This document shows positions 22,531 to 35,657 of a stretch of 64,000 bases of DNA, piece by piece (within the stretch, counting starts at the first letter, position 1; each line of letters opens with the position of its first letter). The translations under genes and the position numbers were made by a program. The stretch spans positions 64,631,501 to 64,695,500 of the forward strand of contig NC_069375.1 in NCBI RefSeq assembly GCF_021730395.1, read 5' to 3'. The DNA is from Mercenaria mercenaria (Eukaryota; Mollusca; Bivalvia; Venerida; Veneridae). The notes beneath the pieces were generated by a model, which had not been told where the DNA came from, did no database searches, and saw only the letters and a program-made list of their open reading frames with translations.

Positions 22531-25500
22531 CCTTTTTTTTTTTTCCCCTTTCAGAAAATTTGTTTTTTTTAACATATTTTTTTGCCGTCAAATTTTAATT
22601 TTGTTTTAGGGTCACGTGGTGAACATACTTTCCCGAACCCTGCCACAAAATTTACTGCTGCCCAAACATGTCACGTTTGTTCGTAATCTATGGTTCCCAT
22701 TGGAGAAAAAAAACTCTTTACAGTGTGTGTGTATAAACTTTAGTTTTGCTAGTTGCTTTTTGGGGGGTTTGGTACATTTTAATCATCAAAGGGAAAAATA
22801 CGGTTGAATGAAAACGGGCTTGATTTTTACGCTTTAATTCTTTATAAACATTCCCAATGTTACTATTTTTTCCTTTTTTGGGACTCTGTTTGTTTTTTTT
22901 TGGGTTTAAATTTGGGTTTTAATTTAAGCACGAAGATTCAAGAATTATGTCGGGTTTTCTACACAAAGCGATAGCATGCGGGGCCCCCAAATTTTGGCAT
23001 TGTTTTGCAGGAAAAATGAGGAAAATGGGGGGAATGGGGGTTTATTCTGTAAAAAAAAAAAAAACAAACAAACATAACTGAAAAAATTTTTGTAGGAATC
23101 GTTTTGGGGACCCTCGTTTATAATTCGATGACCCGCCATGTACAATTTCCCGTTTTTTTGTGGGTTTTTTTGGGTTTTGTTTTTGGGACATTTATTTTAT
23201 CTACTAGAAACATTGATTATAGTTTAAAATTTCTCGGGAAAACAGGGGGGGGAAAAAGAGCCCTTTTCCCCTGGGGCCCGGCCTCGGGTTCTCCCTACCT
23301 CCCCCCCCTTATATAAAAATATTTATAAAAAAAAAGAAAAGGGGTTAGGGTTGGGGGAGCCGGGGTCGCGCATTTCGAATTTAACCCTTTTTTCTTTGGG
23401 GAGTTTTTAGATGAAAATTTAAAAAAAAAAAAATAATTTTTAAAAAAAATAATGGGAAAGATTAAAATAAAAATGACAATTTTTTGTCATATTACATATG
23501 AAATTTTCCATTCTGTATTCTGTTTTTACGCTAAGTTTATAAATTGTTTCCCGTTATTTTATGTTTTTTTTCGGCCCTTTGATTGCTTAAGTAAGCCCTA
23601 TTTGGAAAGAATTATACGGGAAACCCTATTGGGGCATTTTTTCTTAGTTTTTATGAAAAACCCTTAGGGATGTCATATTATTGTTTCGTTTTTATAAGTT
23701 ACCCCTTACATTTTTCTAAATTTTTCTTAGGTGTTATATCTTTTGTGTTACTTATCAAGGGGTTTGATTTGCCTAGGTTCTCAAAAGGGGAAAAAAAAGG
23801 CGGACGTTAACGATTTCTTTCTTTTTGGGACTTTACCCCTTTTTGGGAAACCCCCAGAGCTAAAGCTAGAAAAAAGCCTTAAACGGGCCTATGTTTTTGA
23901 ACAAATGTTGGGTTTGATCAAACTTGGTCCCGTTTTCCCCCAAATAAGGTTTATTTCCAAAATTTTTTTTCAAAACCCGCAATGGTGCCCCCTTTTAGGG
24001 GGCTTCTGAGCTAAACCCCAGAAATACCTTTTAAAAATTTTTTTTCTTTAAAATCGGGTTTTTTGGGAATTTTTTTATTTTAAATTTGGGTTTTCAGGGG
24101 TTTTTAAAAGGGGTATTTTATCCCCTTTTTGAACCCTTAGACCAAAAAATAAAGACCTTTAAACAATTTTTCCCGGGTGAAACCCCTTGTTTACCCCATT
24201 GTATACATATGTAAGGGAAAACTACATTAATAGGGCAAAGTTTTTGCTCGTTTGGCGTTTTTCCCTTTTGGGATAGAAATTTGTTTTCGGGTTTTCCCTA
24301 CAATTTCCCTATTTTGTGTAAAATGGAGATATTAACTTCGAAACTTTGGAAAAAAACTTGCTTACCTCAAATTGGGCCCCACAAATGCAAGATTTTTTCC
24401 AAAATCCCAAATACAGGTTTGATTTTTTTCCCTTTCTATTTTTAAACTATTTTCAAAATATTTTTAACCCATAAATTCCCTCAAATTTTTCGAATAAATC
24501 GAGTGCAAATGTCAACCCCACAACTTTTTGTTTTTTTGTTGTTTTTTTGGGAGTTTTAAAATTTTTCTTTGTCAGTACGTCTGTCCGAATATTTTGCCAT
24601 TTTTATATCCAAAAAATATTTAAAACCTTTGAGTCACTAGACCCAGGATTGTTTATTTAAAAAATTTTTTCCCTTTTACTTTTGGGGTTGTGGTTTAAGT
24701 TTTTCAAAACCAGGGGGCCCTGGCCATGACTTTAAAAAAAAATTTACTTATTGTAAAAAAGGGAAATCAGTGTTCGGCCGTTTTCCAAAAATAGAGAATG
24801 GCTTAAACGGGGCAAATGGGATAGGTGTATTATGTATTTCATTACTGCCCCTAAAAAGGGCTCCCCCATTTAAAACCCCTTTTTTTTTCCTAGTGAACAT
24901 TTCAGTTTGTGTCCCTTTCAGGAATTTTATATTTCCCTTACTGCCCCAAAAAAAAGGGTAATTTTAAAACCCCCTTTTTTTATTTTTCTGTTTTGTTTTT
25001 TTCTCGGTTTGTTATCTTGCTGCAAATTTTATATTTCATTACAGATTTTTGGGGGCCCTGTCTTTTTTTTTTAAATGCGCAGTTTGTAATCTCCCGAACA
25101 AAATTATGTCGTAACTGGGAAAACTATATTTATTTCAAACTTATACTTTATCTATTATAAATCATAGAGAGTACAAAGTCCTTAGACTAAAATTTAAAAA
25201 ACCTAATCTAAAACCCTTTTACATAAAAATGAAATAACCCAAAGCCTAAAACCCTTTGACATAAGGTAAGATGAAAATTTTCCTAATGCAAAATTATGTA
25301 AAATTTTTATATGCAAAAAGGGTGAAAATAAGGGCTTTAGTAGGAAAATTTGCGGTTCGCGCCCCACTAAGGATGGAAATTTCCTTCCCGCGTATTTATA
25401 ACTTCACCGTATTAAAAACTATTTAACATCATACCCAAAAGTTTAAAAAAAAAAACATATATCACTTTTTTAGCTAGAATTTCGAGGGAAAAAATTTTTT

Positions 25501-26496
25501 TTAAAACGTTCGGGGATTTTTTCTACAAATTTAATGTTCTGCGTAAACCCAAGTTAAATTTCATAAAAAATTCCCTGAGGCAAAAAAGGGAAATTTGGGT
25601 TTAAACGTCAAAGAAGGTCCCCCCAACCAAATCTGTAACATATCCAAAAGTTCTTTATTTTCCTGATGAATGAAAAAAGATATGAAAAATGAAAGATTTT
25701 TCAATTTTGTTTAAAAAGTGAATTAATCAAAACTTTTTTTTCAACAAGTGTAATAGCTCCTATATACCCTTGTAATGTATGGGAAATTTTTAAACTATAG
25801 GTTTGACAGTCTTACTAGACATTTTGATCTTGGCTATAAATCTTCCTATGGGAACCACACATTTCAGAGCATATATTGACATCTTCTTAGCGTACTTTCT
25901 TGCCAAAATCATACCGATCAAATACTTTCAAATTGGTAACAAAAGAAAACTTTATACATTCCACATATCAGTAAAGGATTCAATTCATGTTTCCCGCTTC
26001 ACCTCTACCTTACATATATAAGAGGTAACAAATAATACGTAACGCATAATACATCAAACATAAGAGGTAATGCATAAAAACTAAGACAAAATGTCCCTAA
26101 TAGGCTTCCGTAGAATTATGATATTTCTGTCTATATATATTTCGAAGGCGTTCTACTGATGCATTGTGTTATTGGGATATTGATTGTTATATGAACAGTA
26201 GTTAACCACCATCTTTGAAACCAGTTTAAGTTGTTTGTTTGGTATTAGTTATATAGTAAAGGAAAGAAATAAGGCGCGTATGCGTATATAAACTTGATTT
26301 CATTAGTAAACATACATTATTTGCATTTATCTGATTTCATCATTTTAGAATTATTTTATTGTCGTGACTTAAATGGCGCTTACAAATTGTAATCTTTATA
26401 CGGGGTACAGTGAAGAAAGTCTTCTTTATTAAAATGTTTTGCTCAAGTCAATTCTAATTTCATTTTAATTTTTGTCCGTGTTGTGAGCAATATTTA

Positions 26497-26822
26497 GTGA
26501 TCCACAAAATATTTTATTCTTGTATACTACGGCAGTATCAAAATAAAAGCTCACTTGTCTAGGTTGACCTTCTCGTATCTGCAATCTCGCGCTCGGTTGG
26601 TCATCTCTTATTATTGGTGTTATTGGGCAGGCGCTCTTTAACCGTTAGAGGGGGTCTTGTACCATGTGGTCGGCCATTCACCTGGTCCATGGATTGACTG
26701 TGTCTTATATAAACAGGGTTGTTCAACTTATCGGCCATACGATTATTAGTGATCAGTCGAAAGTTGCATTTGTTATATGTACGTGTAGGTCCGTACATAT
26801 TTTTATAATTTGTGGATCACTT
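26497..26822. repeat. Inverted repeat, possible small MITE
   Basis: agtgatccacaaaatatttt at the left end and its near complement (ataatttgtggatcactt) at the right end enclose about 300 bases without coding potential. Only about 20 bases per arm align, so the call is tentative. Confidence 0.35.
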
Positions 26823-27164
26823 TGCTACAAACCTCTAACACATGGGTTATGTTGAAACAGACATGTAAATCCCCCCTGTTTTCTTACGTTTCCAGTCTGC
26901 TGGTTAGCTCAGTCAATCGCTTGGATGGATTATATTATTATTGTAGCATAGTTTGCTATAACCATTCCCTCGCACCAGTCCGTTTGTTCATATATTACAT
27001 TGAAACAATTTTTTCAATATTTTAATATTTTTGTGCGTTTGTTTGCTGAAGACTTTCTTGACTTACATCAGATTTTATTTTGACCTTGGTGTTAAGTTTC
27101 ATTTTGCATTTACTTAATCTAGGAAGATTTTTGTTGTTGATATATCATCTCATGTCATAGAGAT

Positions 27165-27705
27165 CTCTGAGAGCATCTTTGCCTCGTTTCTCATGAGTGC
27201 GAAGTACTAGAACCTACAATTTCCTATTAGGTCTGGTATGTTCTGCGCTTATTTTTATAGTTTTCTGCACCTTCGCGCTGCTATGTTGCTTCCAGGCATT
27301 TTAGCTGGAGCTTTGTCTTTCATATTTTCTCATCATTTTCATATATACCATGCTATATATTTACAATGTGCCATAATTTTCATTTGAAAATTTACAATAA
27401 AGTCACGGCCTTATCCCACATAATTTTGTTTTGTTTTTGCTATATTACTTGGTACATTCACCTTTGTCATAGAACCGATGAACTCCCTTATGCAGTCGGA
27501 CCCGTACTGTAGACAGCCTCCAAAAAATATAACCTGCTTACTATGGCCACACGTCACCTGTCTTGAGAAAATATATGTTTTCACAAATACCGGCATTTTT
27601 CAGTCCCCAAGGGAGGTTCTGCAGCCGGGTTTGACTGTATATATATATATATAAATACCCTAGCACCCACCCATAAATTAAGTATATTATTATTTTTATA
27701 GCTCT
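27165..27705. repeat. Clean copy of the 0.5 kb repeat twinned at 21715
   Basis: Ends in the cagccgggtttgactg / tatata segment. On the minus strand it begins cagtcaaacccggctgcag, which looks like the end of a dispersed element. No frame of interest. It serves as the reference for judging the noisy block. Confidence 0.6.
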
Positions 27706-30681
27706 TTGCACGAATGGACTACTCCACCGATCGGGCGAGTGGTTTTTACGTGGTAACTTTACCAAATTGAGAAATTAATACATCAGGCAAAATTACCTGG
27801 ATTGACTGGAATTTACCCGCGAATCGTAAAAATATCAAAACGTCATGCTGGTAATTTTCTATTCCACAAACACGTGCGCCCTATCGTAATATCTTATTTA
27901 CATCGCGGTTACATTTGACACAATAAACGCGCGTGGTGCATTCATTTTTCAATGTAATCGCTTCAAATTTTCAACACCGCTTGAGAACTAATACAGTTTG
28001 AGTTCTATAACAATTTTAATAAGATATCGACAGGAATGTAGGCAAAATTCTTTAAAAACGATCAGATTTTCATATAATGTTTTGTAAAATTTCAAACAGC
28101 GCGATCTTGATTATTTACTTCTTTCTTAAAGTAAATAAACGGTACATACTATGGTAATAAAATTCAGACTCTTGACCAGAATGTACAAAAAACACAATTA
28201 AAAAATCTTAAATAATGAAAAAGCGGCAGCAATTTAAATACATGGAGTAAAACGATTTTTGGCAAACAGATTTCTGTTAGCACGGCAGAATAGGTTACGT
28301 GACCTCGTGAACGTAAATAGAAATGTGGTTTTAAAATAAAGCAGTATGATGTTGTTGCGGATTTTAATAAGTTTTAAATTATTCATAGTACATGTATTTT
28401 TTGACACAACACTTTGTTAGATATTCTTTTCAAACAATAATGTAAATTCCTTGAGGGCAAATAGGTCACAGAGGTAGGCTATCCACTATCATCGTTCACG
28501 ACACATTTACATGTCAGTTTATTCGGGATATTGCACATTTGCTTTTAAAAAAAGATAAAGAAAAAACTTTTTTATTGATTTCTTCTCAACAATTTAAGGA
28601 ATCGAGAAAGTACGATCAGACAGTGATGTGTCACATGGCGCCAAAACATGACGTAATGCCATGACAATCTCGGGCAACTATACCGCTTTGATCTCCACTT
28701 CAGATGCCATAATAACCGACACACTTCTTTTAGCTCTTAGAGGGGGTGTTGATTGATGATGAAAACAAGGCTAATTACTTAGTTTATCATCAGAATAATT
28801 ACCGATAATTATTAATGTTTTTTTTTCGGCGAACGCCGTCTAAATTCGTTTTCGTTTCCTATGCCACGTGACTTCAGTTTGCAAATCAAACTACTTGATA
28901 ACGCATTATAGATAATTTATCAAAATGGAAGATTTATGTAACACTCTGCCTGATTGGACGAGAGTGTCAATTTCTTTCACTCTGTTGATTGTGCTACGCT
29001 GAGTGAAATGTAGACAAAGCGTTTATCCTAAACGACGCTGTTCACAGTTTTAAAGCTAACTTTGGCTCAGTATATTTACCAAGAATATTGATATATCTCA
29101 AAATGATAAGTAAGTTTAATAAATATGATAAAAACCTGTTCAAATACCAGCATATATCAAATTAAAGAAAGAGCTGAATACGGTCTGCGTATCACATGAA
29201 TAAGGGTGTGATAAGAGTCTTTTATGTAGAGAAGTGCTTTTTAAAAGATTTTCCTTGTTACAATTGTCGTCTGTATATGAAAAGGTTTCTTGCTTTTGTG
29301 ACTTATTCAGATTGCATATTAAAATGAGTACTTCTTTGCTTTGATATATTTGTTATAAATTATTTAACTGATTTATTATATATGAATATTTTTCTTTAGT
29401 CTGGTATGCAAATATTGAATTCAGTTGAAATCTGTTTTATTATATATATGCTATATAATGACTGAATCTCATTACACTGAAATGAAGGTACGCTGCATAC
29501 AGTTTATCTATGTGATATGACTACGGTCAAACTTTCCTTATGAAACAAAAATATTGAAATAATTACAATTGTATGTTTTGCTTGACCTTCACTTTTTTAT
29601 AGGTGTGACGTCATTGTCCAAAGATTCATGAATAGCGAATATGCATTTGTTAAAGCGGGATCAGTTGGCCTATTTTAGAAATAAATAAAAATAATAAATA
29701 AAAAGATCCTTTAATTGATTTTTTTTCTCATGTATTCTAATCAAACTTGATTTGTAGCATCTTTATTAGGCCCGCAGCCAACTTTGTTCAGCTGGGACAT
29801 TTGACCCCTTTTAGGGGCTGCTAGAGCTAAAGCTAGAAATGCCTTTATACAGCGTCTCATGAACAGCTTGGTGGATCTTTGTCATACTTGGTCTGGAGCA
29901 TCATTATAAGGTCCTCTTCCAAATTTATTTATATAGGAACTTGGGCCCTATTAGGGACCACTATAGCTAAAAGTAGATATGCCTTTCTTCGCATTAACCA
30001 CTAAAATGTAATGGAATTTTATCAAACTCGATGTGTAACAATATCGTATTAAAGGTCTCCTGCTATTTTGTTACAAATGGGGATAGGGACCAATTTAGCT
30101 AAAAATATAAACACGTTTAATGACCTCGCTTCGTGAATCTTCATCAAACTACTGCTGTAATTATTCGTCTAAAGATAAACGAAACAAAATTGCAACCCTA
30201 CGAAACCTTTGCGAAAAATTAAAATAGAACCATTTAAATTGTTAAAGTGCGGTGTTTAGTTTTGCAATTTGAAAAATGTTAGATGAAAGATGAATGTTAG
30301 ATGAAAAATTCATAAACTTCTTTCCTTATTACAATTCGCCGACCATCATTTTTAAAGATATTTCTTGTTCACTTTTAACACGGGTCGACGTCGGGTGGAT
30401 GATGATTATTGTGTCCATATTTTGGGACACTTTTCAAAATAATTATTTTTCGGGATAACAGATTGCAAACAGTCTTCCATTTTAATTATTTTAGAAATAG
30501 TCCTGTTTCTTTGAGTCATATGAAGTTATGACGTCTACAACATCACAATTTATGTGATAGAATTGGAGGTCCACTTAAGTCTGAGCAGCTCTCCTTGATT
30601 TCAGCAGTTGGTGGACCTGCTGAAAAAAGTTAAGGTCGAGGCCTGCAGAGTCTTGAAAAGTCAGGTTTTAGATGGGATTTA

Positions 30682-30959
30682 CAGGGTTTTCCCTACCCCA
30701 AAAAAGGTGGTAAATTTACACTTTTCGAAGTCCATGTCCCCCTTTTCTTAGCAAATTTGGGGCATGAGTTTTCCCAAAAAAACAATTTTTCAAATTAATT
30801 AAAAGTTAATTTCAATCAATTTAAACTATTAAAAGCCCAAAAGAGTATCAAAGTATTCAAGCAAATCCTAACATGTCCCCCAAAATAAGTCTCTTTTTTC
30901 CAGAAAAATAAATTTGGGGGACATGATGTCCCTCAAAAAATTTCCTGGGGAAAACCCTG
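30682..30959. mobile_element. MITE with cagggtttt ends, 8-base target duplication
   Basis: Begins cagggttttccc and ends ggggaaaaccctg, exact complements over 12 of 13 bases. It is flanked by gggattta on the left and tggattta on the right (7 of 8 identical). CAGGG-type ends and an 8-base duplication are typical of the hAT superfamily. The interior repeats ccccaaa/tttgggg complements and has no coding frame. Confidence 0.7.
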
Positions 30960-31267
30960 GATTTATAGTAGTAAGACGTTGAACAACCACTTGCAGCTTT
31001 ATTAATTCACAATTTGGGCATACCAGTCAAAACTCCATTGTCTAGCATTTCCAGTTAATCCAGAATTTTAGACTGGGGTTAGGGGTGATGGTATTAATCT
31101 CAATGCAGATCAAAGATGCAAATCATATTCCTGGCCAGTGTGCTTTTACTTGGTTTTAGTTTGAAATATAAAAGTTGGTTGTTGAATAATATTCAATATT
31201 AAAATTATTATTTAAAGAGAGAATCCACAGCAAGATTTCATTCAAGTTTCATGTTTAATCAAATATA

Positions 31268-31403
31268 AACCATGTTCTCCGCAAGTAATTGCCAACTTCT
31301 CCACATGAATTAGCGGCGGAGAATGAATGAATAGGACACAACGACCCTATGACCACTTAAATCCGTAGATCGACTGCTCTACCTATTGAGCTAATCAGAT
31401 GGG
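31268..31403 (-). mobile_element. tRNA-derived SINE, family A, 5' part only
   Basis: On the minus strand: tagctcaataggtagagcag head, then the body through ttacttgcggagaac. The distal body and tail are missing. Compare the full copies at 56308-56593 and 57959-58229. Confidence 0.65.
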
Positions 31404-31632
31404 CTACTCTGGAAATGAAAAAACAACAACAACAAAACACAAACATAAAGCATATATTTATTTCATAATATTTAAATACACAATCAAATGGCATTTTATA
31501 TTGCTAAAACATCATCAAAGTCATTGTACATTCAGGTGTAAATCAAACATAACAATAGGATGCATGTTTATAAGGTTTATAATCTCCCTGTTTGAAACTA
31601 GGGTGGTGTTAGGTTTAAAAAAAACAAAAAAA

Positions 31633-33078
31633 AACAAGAGGGCCATGATGGCCCTATATCGCTCACCTGTTATCATTGCACTTGAGGACAAGAAGGCCCT
31701 CAGAAAAAACATTTTAGTCCAAAGGACAGGAACAACAAAAGGAAGAAATTTAACCAAAAAGAAAAAAAATTCTTACAAGGTATAGATATGTCAAAACACA
31801 CCTAAAAATTGGAGGTACCATCCATGTTGTACCACAGAAAAGTGGTCTCGGTTTTTCCCTACGGCCAAAAATAAAAAAGTTACTAAAAATAAGCTATTTA
31901 TAGTAACGTAAAAGGGAAGTAATTAAAAAAAAAGTATTGTAAGTGAACAAAAGGATCTGCCAAATAAATCTGTTGACATCAATGAAATTTCAGATCAGTA
32001 TCTTCATTAGTTACGGAGATATACCCGTTTTAATTTGAAATAAAGGGAGGTAATTTGACATAAAATCAGTCCATAGTTATCTACCCTGATTGTCTCAGTC
32101 CAACTAATAACAATAATGAAATTTCAAATAAGTCCTATAAGTACTTAATGATATAAATCCATTTTGATTACAATCAGGGGAGGTAATCAGATATAAAATA
32201 ACTCTTGAACCTACGATTGGATCTGATTTGTCATGGAATACAAGATTTATTGTTGTTGAAGATATTTTGGAAGTTTGTGTCAAATAAAACCATAAATGAA
32301 GTCTCTATATGGCTGCAAAAGCCAAAACAGCCAATTTTTGGGACCTTTAAGGGGCCATAACTCTGGAACCCATAAAGGAATCTGGCCAGTTCAAGAAAGG
32401 AAGCAAGACCTTGTGGTGATACAAGTTGTGTGCAAGTTTGGTTAAAATCAAGTCATAAATGAAGCTGCTATTGTGCAGACAAGGTCAAAATAGCTCATTT
32501 TGGCCCTTTCAGGGGCTATAACTCTGGAACCCATTATGGGATCTGGCCGGTTCAAGAAAGGAACCGAGATCTTATGGTGACACAAGTTTTGTGCAAGTTT
32601 GATTAAATTCAAATCATAAATGAAGTTATTATTGTGCAGACAAGGTCAAAATAGCTAATTCTGGCCCTTTCAGGGGCCATAACTCTGGGAACCATAACGG
32701 AATCTGGCCAGTTGAAGAAAGGAACCAAGATCTTATGGTGATACAAGTTGTGTGCCAGTTTGGTAAAAATCAAATCATAAATAAAGCTGCTATTGTGCAG
32801 ACAAGGTCAAAATAGCGAATTTTGGACCTTTCAGGGGCCATAACTCTGGAACCCATAATGGGATCTGGCCAGTTCAAGAAAGGAACCGTGATCTTATGGT
32901 GATACAAGTTGTGTGCAAGTTTGGTTAAAATAAAATCATAAATGAAACCACTATCGTGCAGACAAGAAATTGTTGACGCACGCACGCACGCACGGACGGA
33001 CGGACGCACAGACGACGGACGACGGACGAAGGGTGATCACAAAAGCTCACCTTGTCACTATGTGACAGGTGAGCTAAA
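31633..33078 (+). mobile_element. Pearl/Helentron-like non-autonomous element 1
   Basis: Starts aacaagag then the hairpin ggccatgatggcc, then atcgctcacctg. The core holds about four units of roughly 163 bases (ccataactctggaaccc, caagttgtgtgcaagtttg, gtgcagacaaggtcaaaata). After it come an acgg/gacgg microsatellite and the terminal hairpin agctcacctTGTCACtatGTGACAggtgagct, followed by aaaa. The order of parts (5' hairpin, tandem core, tetranucleotide microsatellite, 3' hairpin) is that described for the bivalve pearl family and Drosophila DINE-1/Helentron-derived elements. No protein coding. Confidence 0.75.
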
Positions 33079-33806
33079 AAAAAAAATGCCTACCTACCTA
33101 CCCTATTTTTTTTGGCCATGTCACTGGAAACAAACAATTTTTTTTGTTAGGCCTTAGGTTTTACAACTGTTGGTCAAAGCATTCTTCAGGTATTGTCAAA
33201 AAGCTATTTCCAAATTTAATGCCACAGTGACCTTGACCTATGAACTAGTAGAAAAGTAGAAACAATAGGAGTCATTGACTGTTCACTAACAAGCATCTGA
33301 ATATGAAGTTTCCATCAGCAGCTAAGATCATAGGCGATGATAGGTAATTATCCAAAACACAATCAAAGTTCTCTTGAGTAGCACTTTCATTTCAAAATCA
33401 CGTATTTCTTTAAATTCTCTTCAGTAGTAGCAAAGTAATCATTTCTACAGAAACTTGAAACTTTAAGTTAAAAAAATGGACATGATTAAAAACAAAAAGA
33501 ATTGATTGCCTGTACTCTAACACCTTCTCATAGTATCGCCCATTAATATGACAAGATTCTATGAGATCCCATCAGTGCGTACCATGCTTTTATATTTACG
33601 AAAAAAGACAGACACAAAAATATCAATTGAATTCAATTGATTCCATTTGTTAGTTCCCAACAAAATACCCTGATGGGGATATTGACAGATCGGCGGGTAC
33701 CATTTCCGTACCAAAATCAGCAGCGATATAGAGTTTTCTGAAGTATTTTAGGCCTGCCTTAAGAATAATGTTTGCCCAGTAAAGTTTATAATTATATACA
33801 ATAGTA
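33079..33806. other. Non-coding, downstream of the minus-strand sushi gene
   Basis: AT-rich flank containing the 3' side of the minus-strand gene. No canonical AATAAA is seen on the minus strand within the first 100 bases after the stop codon, so the 3' end of the transcript is not located. Confidence 0.5.
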
Positions 33807-34093
33807 TTATATCTCAGTTGAACAGTTATCTGTTCTTTGAAATAACGATGCTGTCACTCTAGAGCTATCCAAATCATTTAGAGGTACGTCCATAAAAACA
33901 TAACATGACTTATGTTGGCTGCTATAATAGGCGATCTGGCAATTAAACTCTTCTTCCTCTATGCATTTAAGTTGACATTCTGTCTCGTCGATGATGTCAC
34001 TGTATTCATTATATTCATTATCATTCTGATAAGAGTATGGCTTCTTGTTTGACTGTCGTTCAAACTGCCGTTTACATGGCCTTCCTCTTATTG
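33807..34093 (-). CDS. Terminal exon: PAN/apple domain
   Basis: Acceptor tttttttcag, 287 nt, enters in phase 1 and ends with a stop. About 94 residues with six cysteines in the apple arrangement: GRPCKRQF, ETECQLKCIEEE, FNCQIA, KSCYVF and TDNCSTEI. The central block ECQ-x-C, then a stretch ending in F-x-C and a further Cys after about 10 residues, is the PAN hallmark. PAN domains bind proteins or carbohydrates. No GPI or membrane tail follows. No equivalent exon is visible for the plus-strand paralog. Confidence 0.8.
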
Positions 34094-34242
34094 CTGAAAA
34101 AAAGTAACAGAAAGATTTAGAAACCGAATACATGTTCTCTACAAACGACTGGGCTAGTGGCGTAGACATGGCTGTGCATGCGCAGGTGAGGAATTGTCAC
34201 GTAAATCTTGACTAGACATGCCCGACCAATATTTTACCTTGC

Positions 34243-35203
34243 CTAAACATTTACTCCAGGGCCTTATGTGTTCCCCAGCACGAAGAGGATTAAGTAAGTA
34301 AGTAAACATACATTTACTCCAGGGCCTTATGTGCTCCCCAGAACGAAGAGGATTAAGTAAATAAGTAAACATACATTTACTCCAGGGCCTAATGTGCTCC
34401 ACAGCACGAAGAGGATTAAGTAAGTAAATAAACATACATTTACTCCAGGGCCTTATGTGCTCCCCAGCACGAAGAGGATTAAGTAAGTAAGTAAACATAC
34501 ATTTACTCCAGGGCCTTATGTGCTCCCCAGAACGAAGAGGATTAAGTAAGTAAGTAAACATACATTTACTCCAGGGCCTTATGTGCTCCCCAGCACGAAG
34601 AGGATTAAGTAAGTAAGTAAACATACATTTACTCCAGGGCCTTATGTGCTCCCCAGCACGAAGAGGATTAAGTAAGTAAGTAAACATACATTTACTCCAG
34701 GGCCTTATGTGCTCCCCAGAACGAAGAGGATTAAGTAAGTAAGTAAACATACATTTATTCCAGGGCCTTATGTGCTCCCCAGAACGAAGAGGATCAAGTA
34801 AGTAAGTAAACATACATTTACTCCAGGGCCTTATTTGCTCCCCAGAACGAAGAGGATTAAGTAAGTAAGTAAACATACATTTATTCCAGGGCCTTATGTG
34901 CTCCCCAGAACGAAGAGGATCAAGTAAGTAAGTAAACATACATTTACTCCAGGGCCTTATTTGCTCCCCAGCACGAAGAGGATTCAGTAAGTAAGTAAAC
35001 ATACATTTACTCCAGGGCCTTATTTGCTCCCCAGAACGAAGAGGATTAAGTAAGTAAGTAAACATACATTTATTCCAGGGCCTTATGTGCTCCCCAGAAC
35101 GAAGAGGATCAAGTAAGTAAGTAAACATACATTTACTCCAGGGCCTTATTTGCTCCTCAGCACGAAGAGGATTCAGTAAGTAAGTAAACATTTACTCCTG
35201 GTT
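34243..35203 (-). repeat. 63-bp minisatellite, about 15 units, in the last intron
   Basis: The unit reads (plus strand) catttactccagggcctta, then tgtgctccccagcacgaaga, then ggattaagtaagtaagtaaacata. Units differ at a few fixed positions (gaacg/cacg, tatgtg/tatttg, ttactcc/ttattcc). Because 63 is a multiple of three, the minus strand stays open for over 300 codons, but this is an artefact and not a gene. Confidence 0.9.
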
Positions 35204-35509
35204 TGCCGAAAGGAAGCATTACGTTTTAAGATTTCACGGTGGTTTTAAAATGTTCCATAACGAAAGTTTCTATTCCCAGGTTATTTTGTTTTTAGACATA
35301 TCAAACGCTCACTTAAGACAATGTTTAAGAAGTCATTCGTTGATCACCTCTGAGTCAAGTTGGGAATGTGACAGTTACTTGCGGAGATGAGCATAGGTGC
35401 ACAATTCCAGACCTACTGGTTATGTTATCCAGGTGAAACACCGCTGAAATTTTTTAAGAAACTCAGCAAAACAATTTACCCTATATGTAATAATAAACAG
35501 CATTCTTAC

Positions 35510-35657
35510 GTGTTGGATGACTGCCACCATCTTGCTGGAATCTCTCTATATAAAATTCACCAGTATCCTCCTTGTATATGGACACAAACAACAAGTTGTC
35601 AACGTTCGCATCTGCATCACTACACTGGCTCGAGTATGAAGCTCTAATCCGGGTTAT
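35510..35657 (-). CDS. Second half of a two-exon beta-rich domain (PLAT-like?)
   Basis: Acceptor attttacataattag, donor gtaagaatg, 148 nt, phase 0 to phase 1, giving ITRIRASYSSQCSDADANVD and then an NLLFVSIYKEDTGEFYIERF stretch. It takes up the phase 0 end of 37068-37222 and delivers the phase 1 needed by the PAN exon, which is strong evidence that it is real. The pattern GEITRIR, a loop, then hydrophobic FVSIY, a turn with TGE, and FYIERF resembles the second half of PLAT/LH2 beta-sandwiches. That is a weak assignment made by eye. Confidence 0.65.

Larger units (their letters stand above)
10650..25780. other. Noisy block: sequence with homopolymer-type distortion
   Basis: From the SINE tail at about 10650 to about 25780 the text changes character: very many runs of 4-9 identical bases (aaaa, tttt, cccc, gggg) and few ordinary dinucleotide alternations. 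Repeats known from clean parts occur here in degraded form (11040, 12424, 16510), and 21715-22255 is a degraded twin of 27165-27705. In the aligned stretch, bases are often replaced by a copy of a neighbour, with extra run bases inserted. This is what a poorly polished long-read consensus looks like. I support no host gene inside. A small patch around 17560-18100 is cleaner. Confidence 0.75.
25781..31260. other. Clean intergenic DNA, no gene seen
   Basis: Normal-looking AT-rich sequence. I checked for 3' exons of the plus-strand sushi gene (PAN-type or the two-exon beta domain) and saw none. It holds a dispersed repeat at 27165-27705, a loose repeat of ccctttttaggggc-like and agctaaaagtagatatgcc segments at 29740-30120, an inverted repeat at 26497-26822 and a MITE at 30682-30959. 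Confidence 0.6.

Noticed and set aside
11011-25160. Many open frames of 60-140 codons in the noisy block
   Set aside because: They consist of run-derived residues (K, F, P, G) with no domain, and the sequence itself is not trustworthy.
31399-31785. 128-codon plus-strand frame
   Set aside because: Spans an AT-rich flank and the start of a pearl-like element; lysine-rich by composition, with no support.
34154-35191. 345-codon minus-strand open frame with MFTYLLNPLR repeats
   Set aside because: It is only the 63-bp intron minisatellite read in one frame; the period is a multiple of three and the frame has no splice or promoter support.
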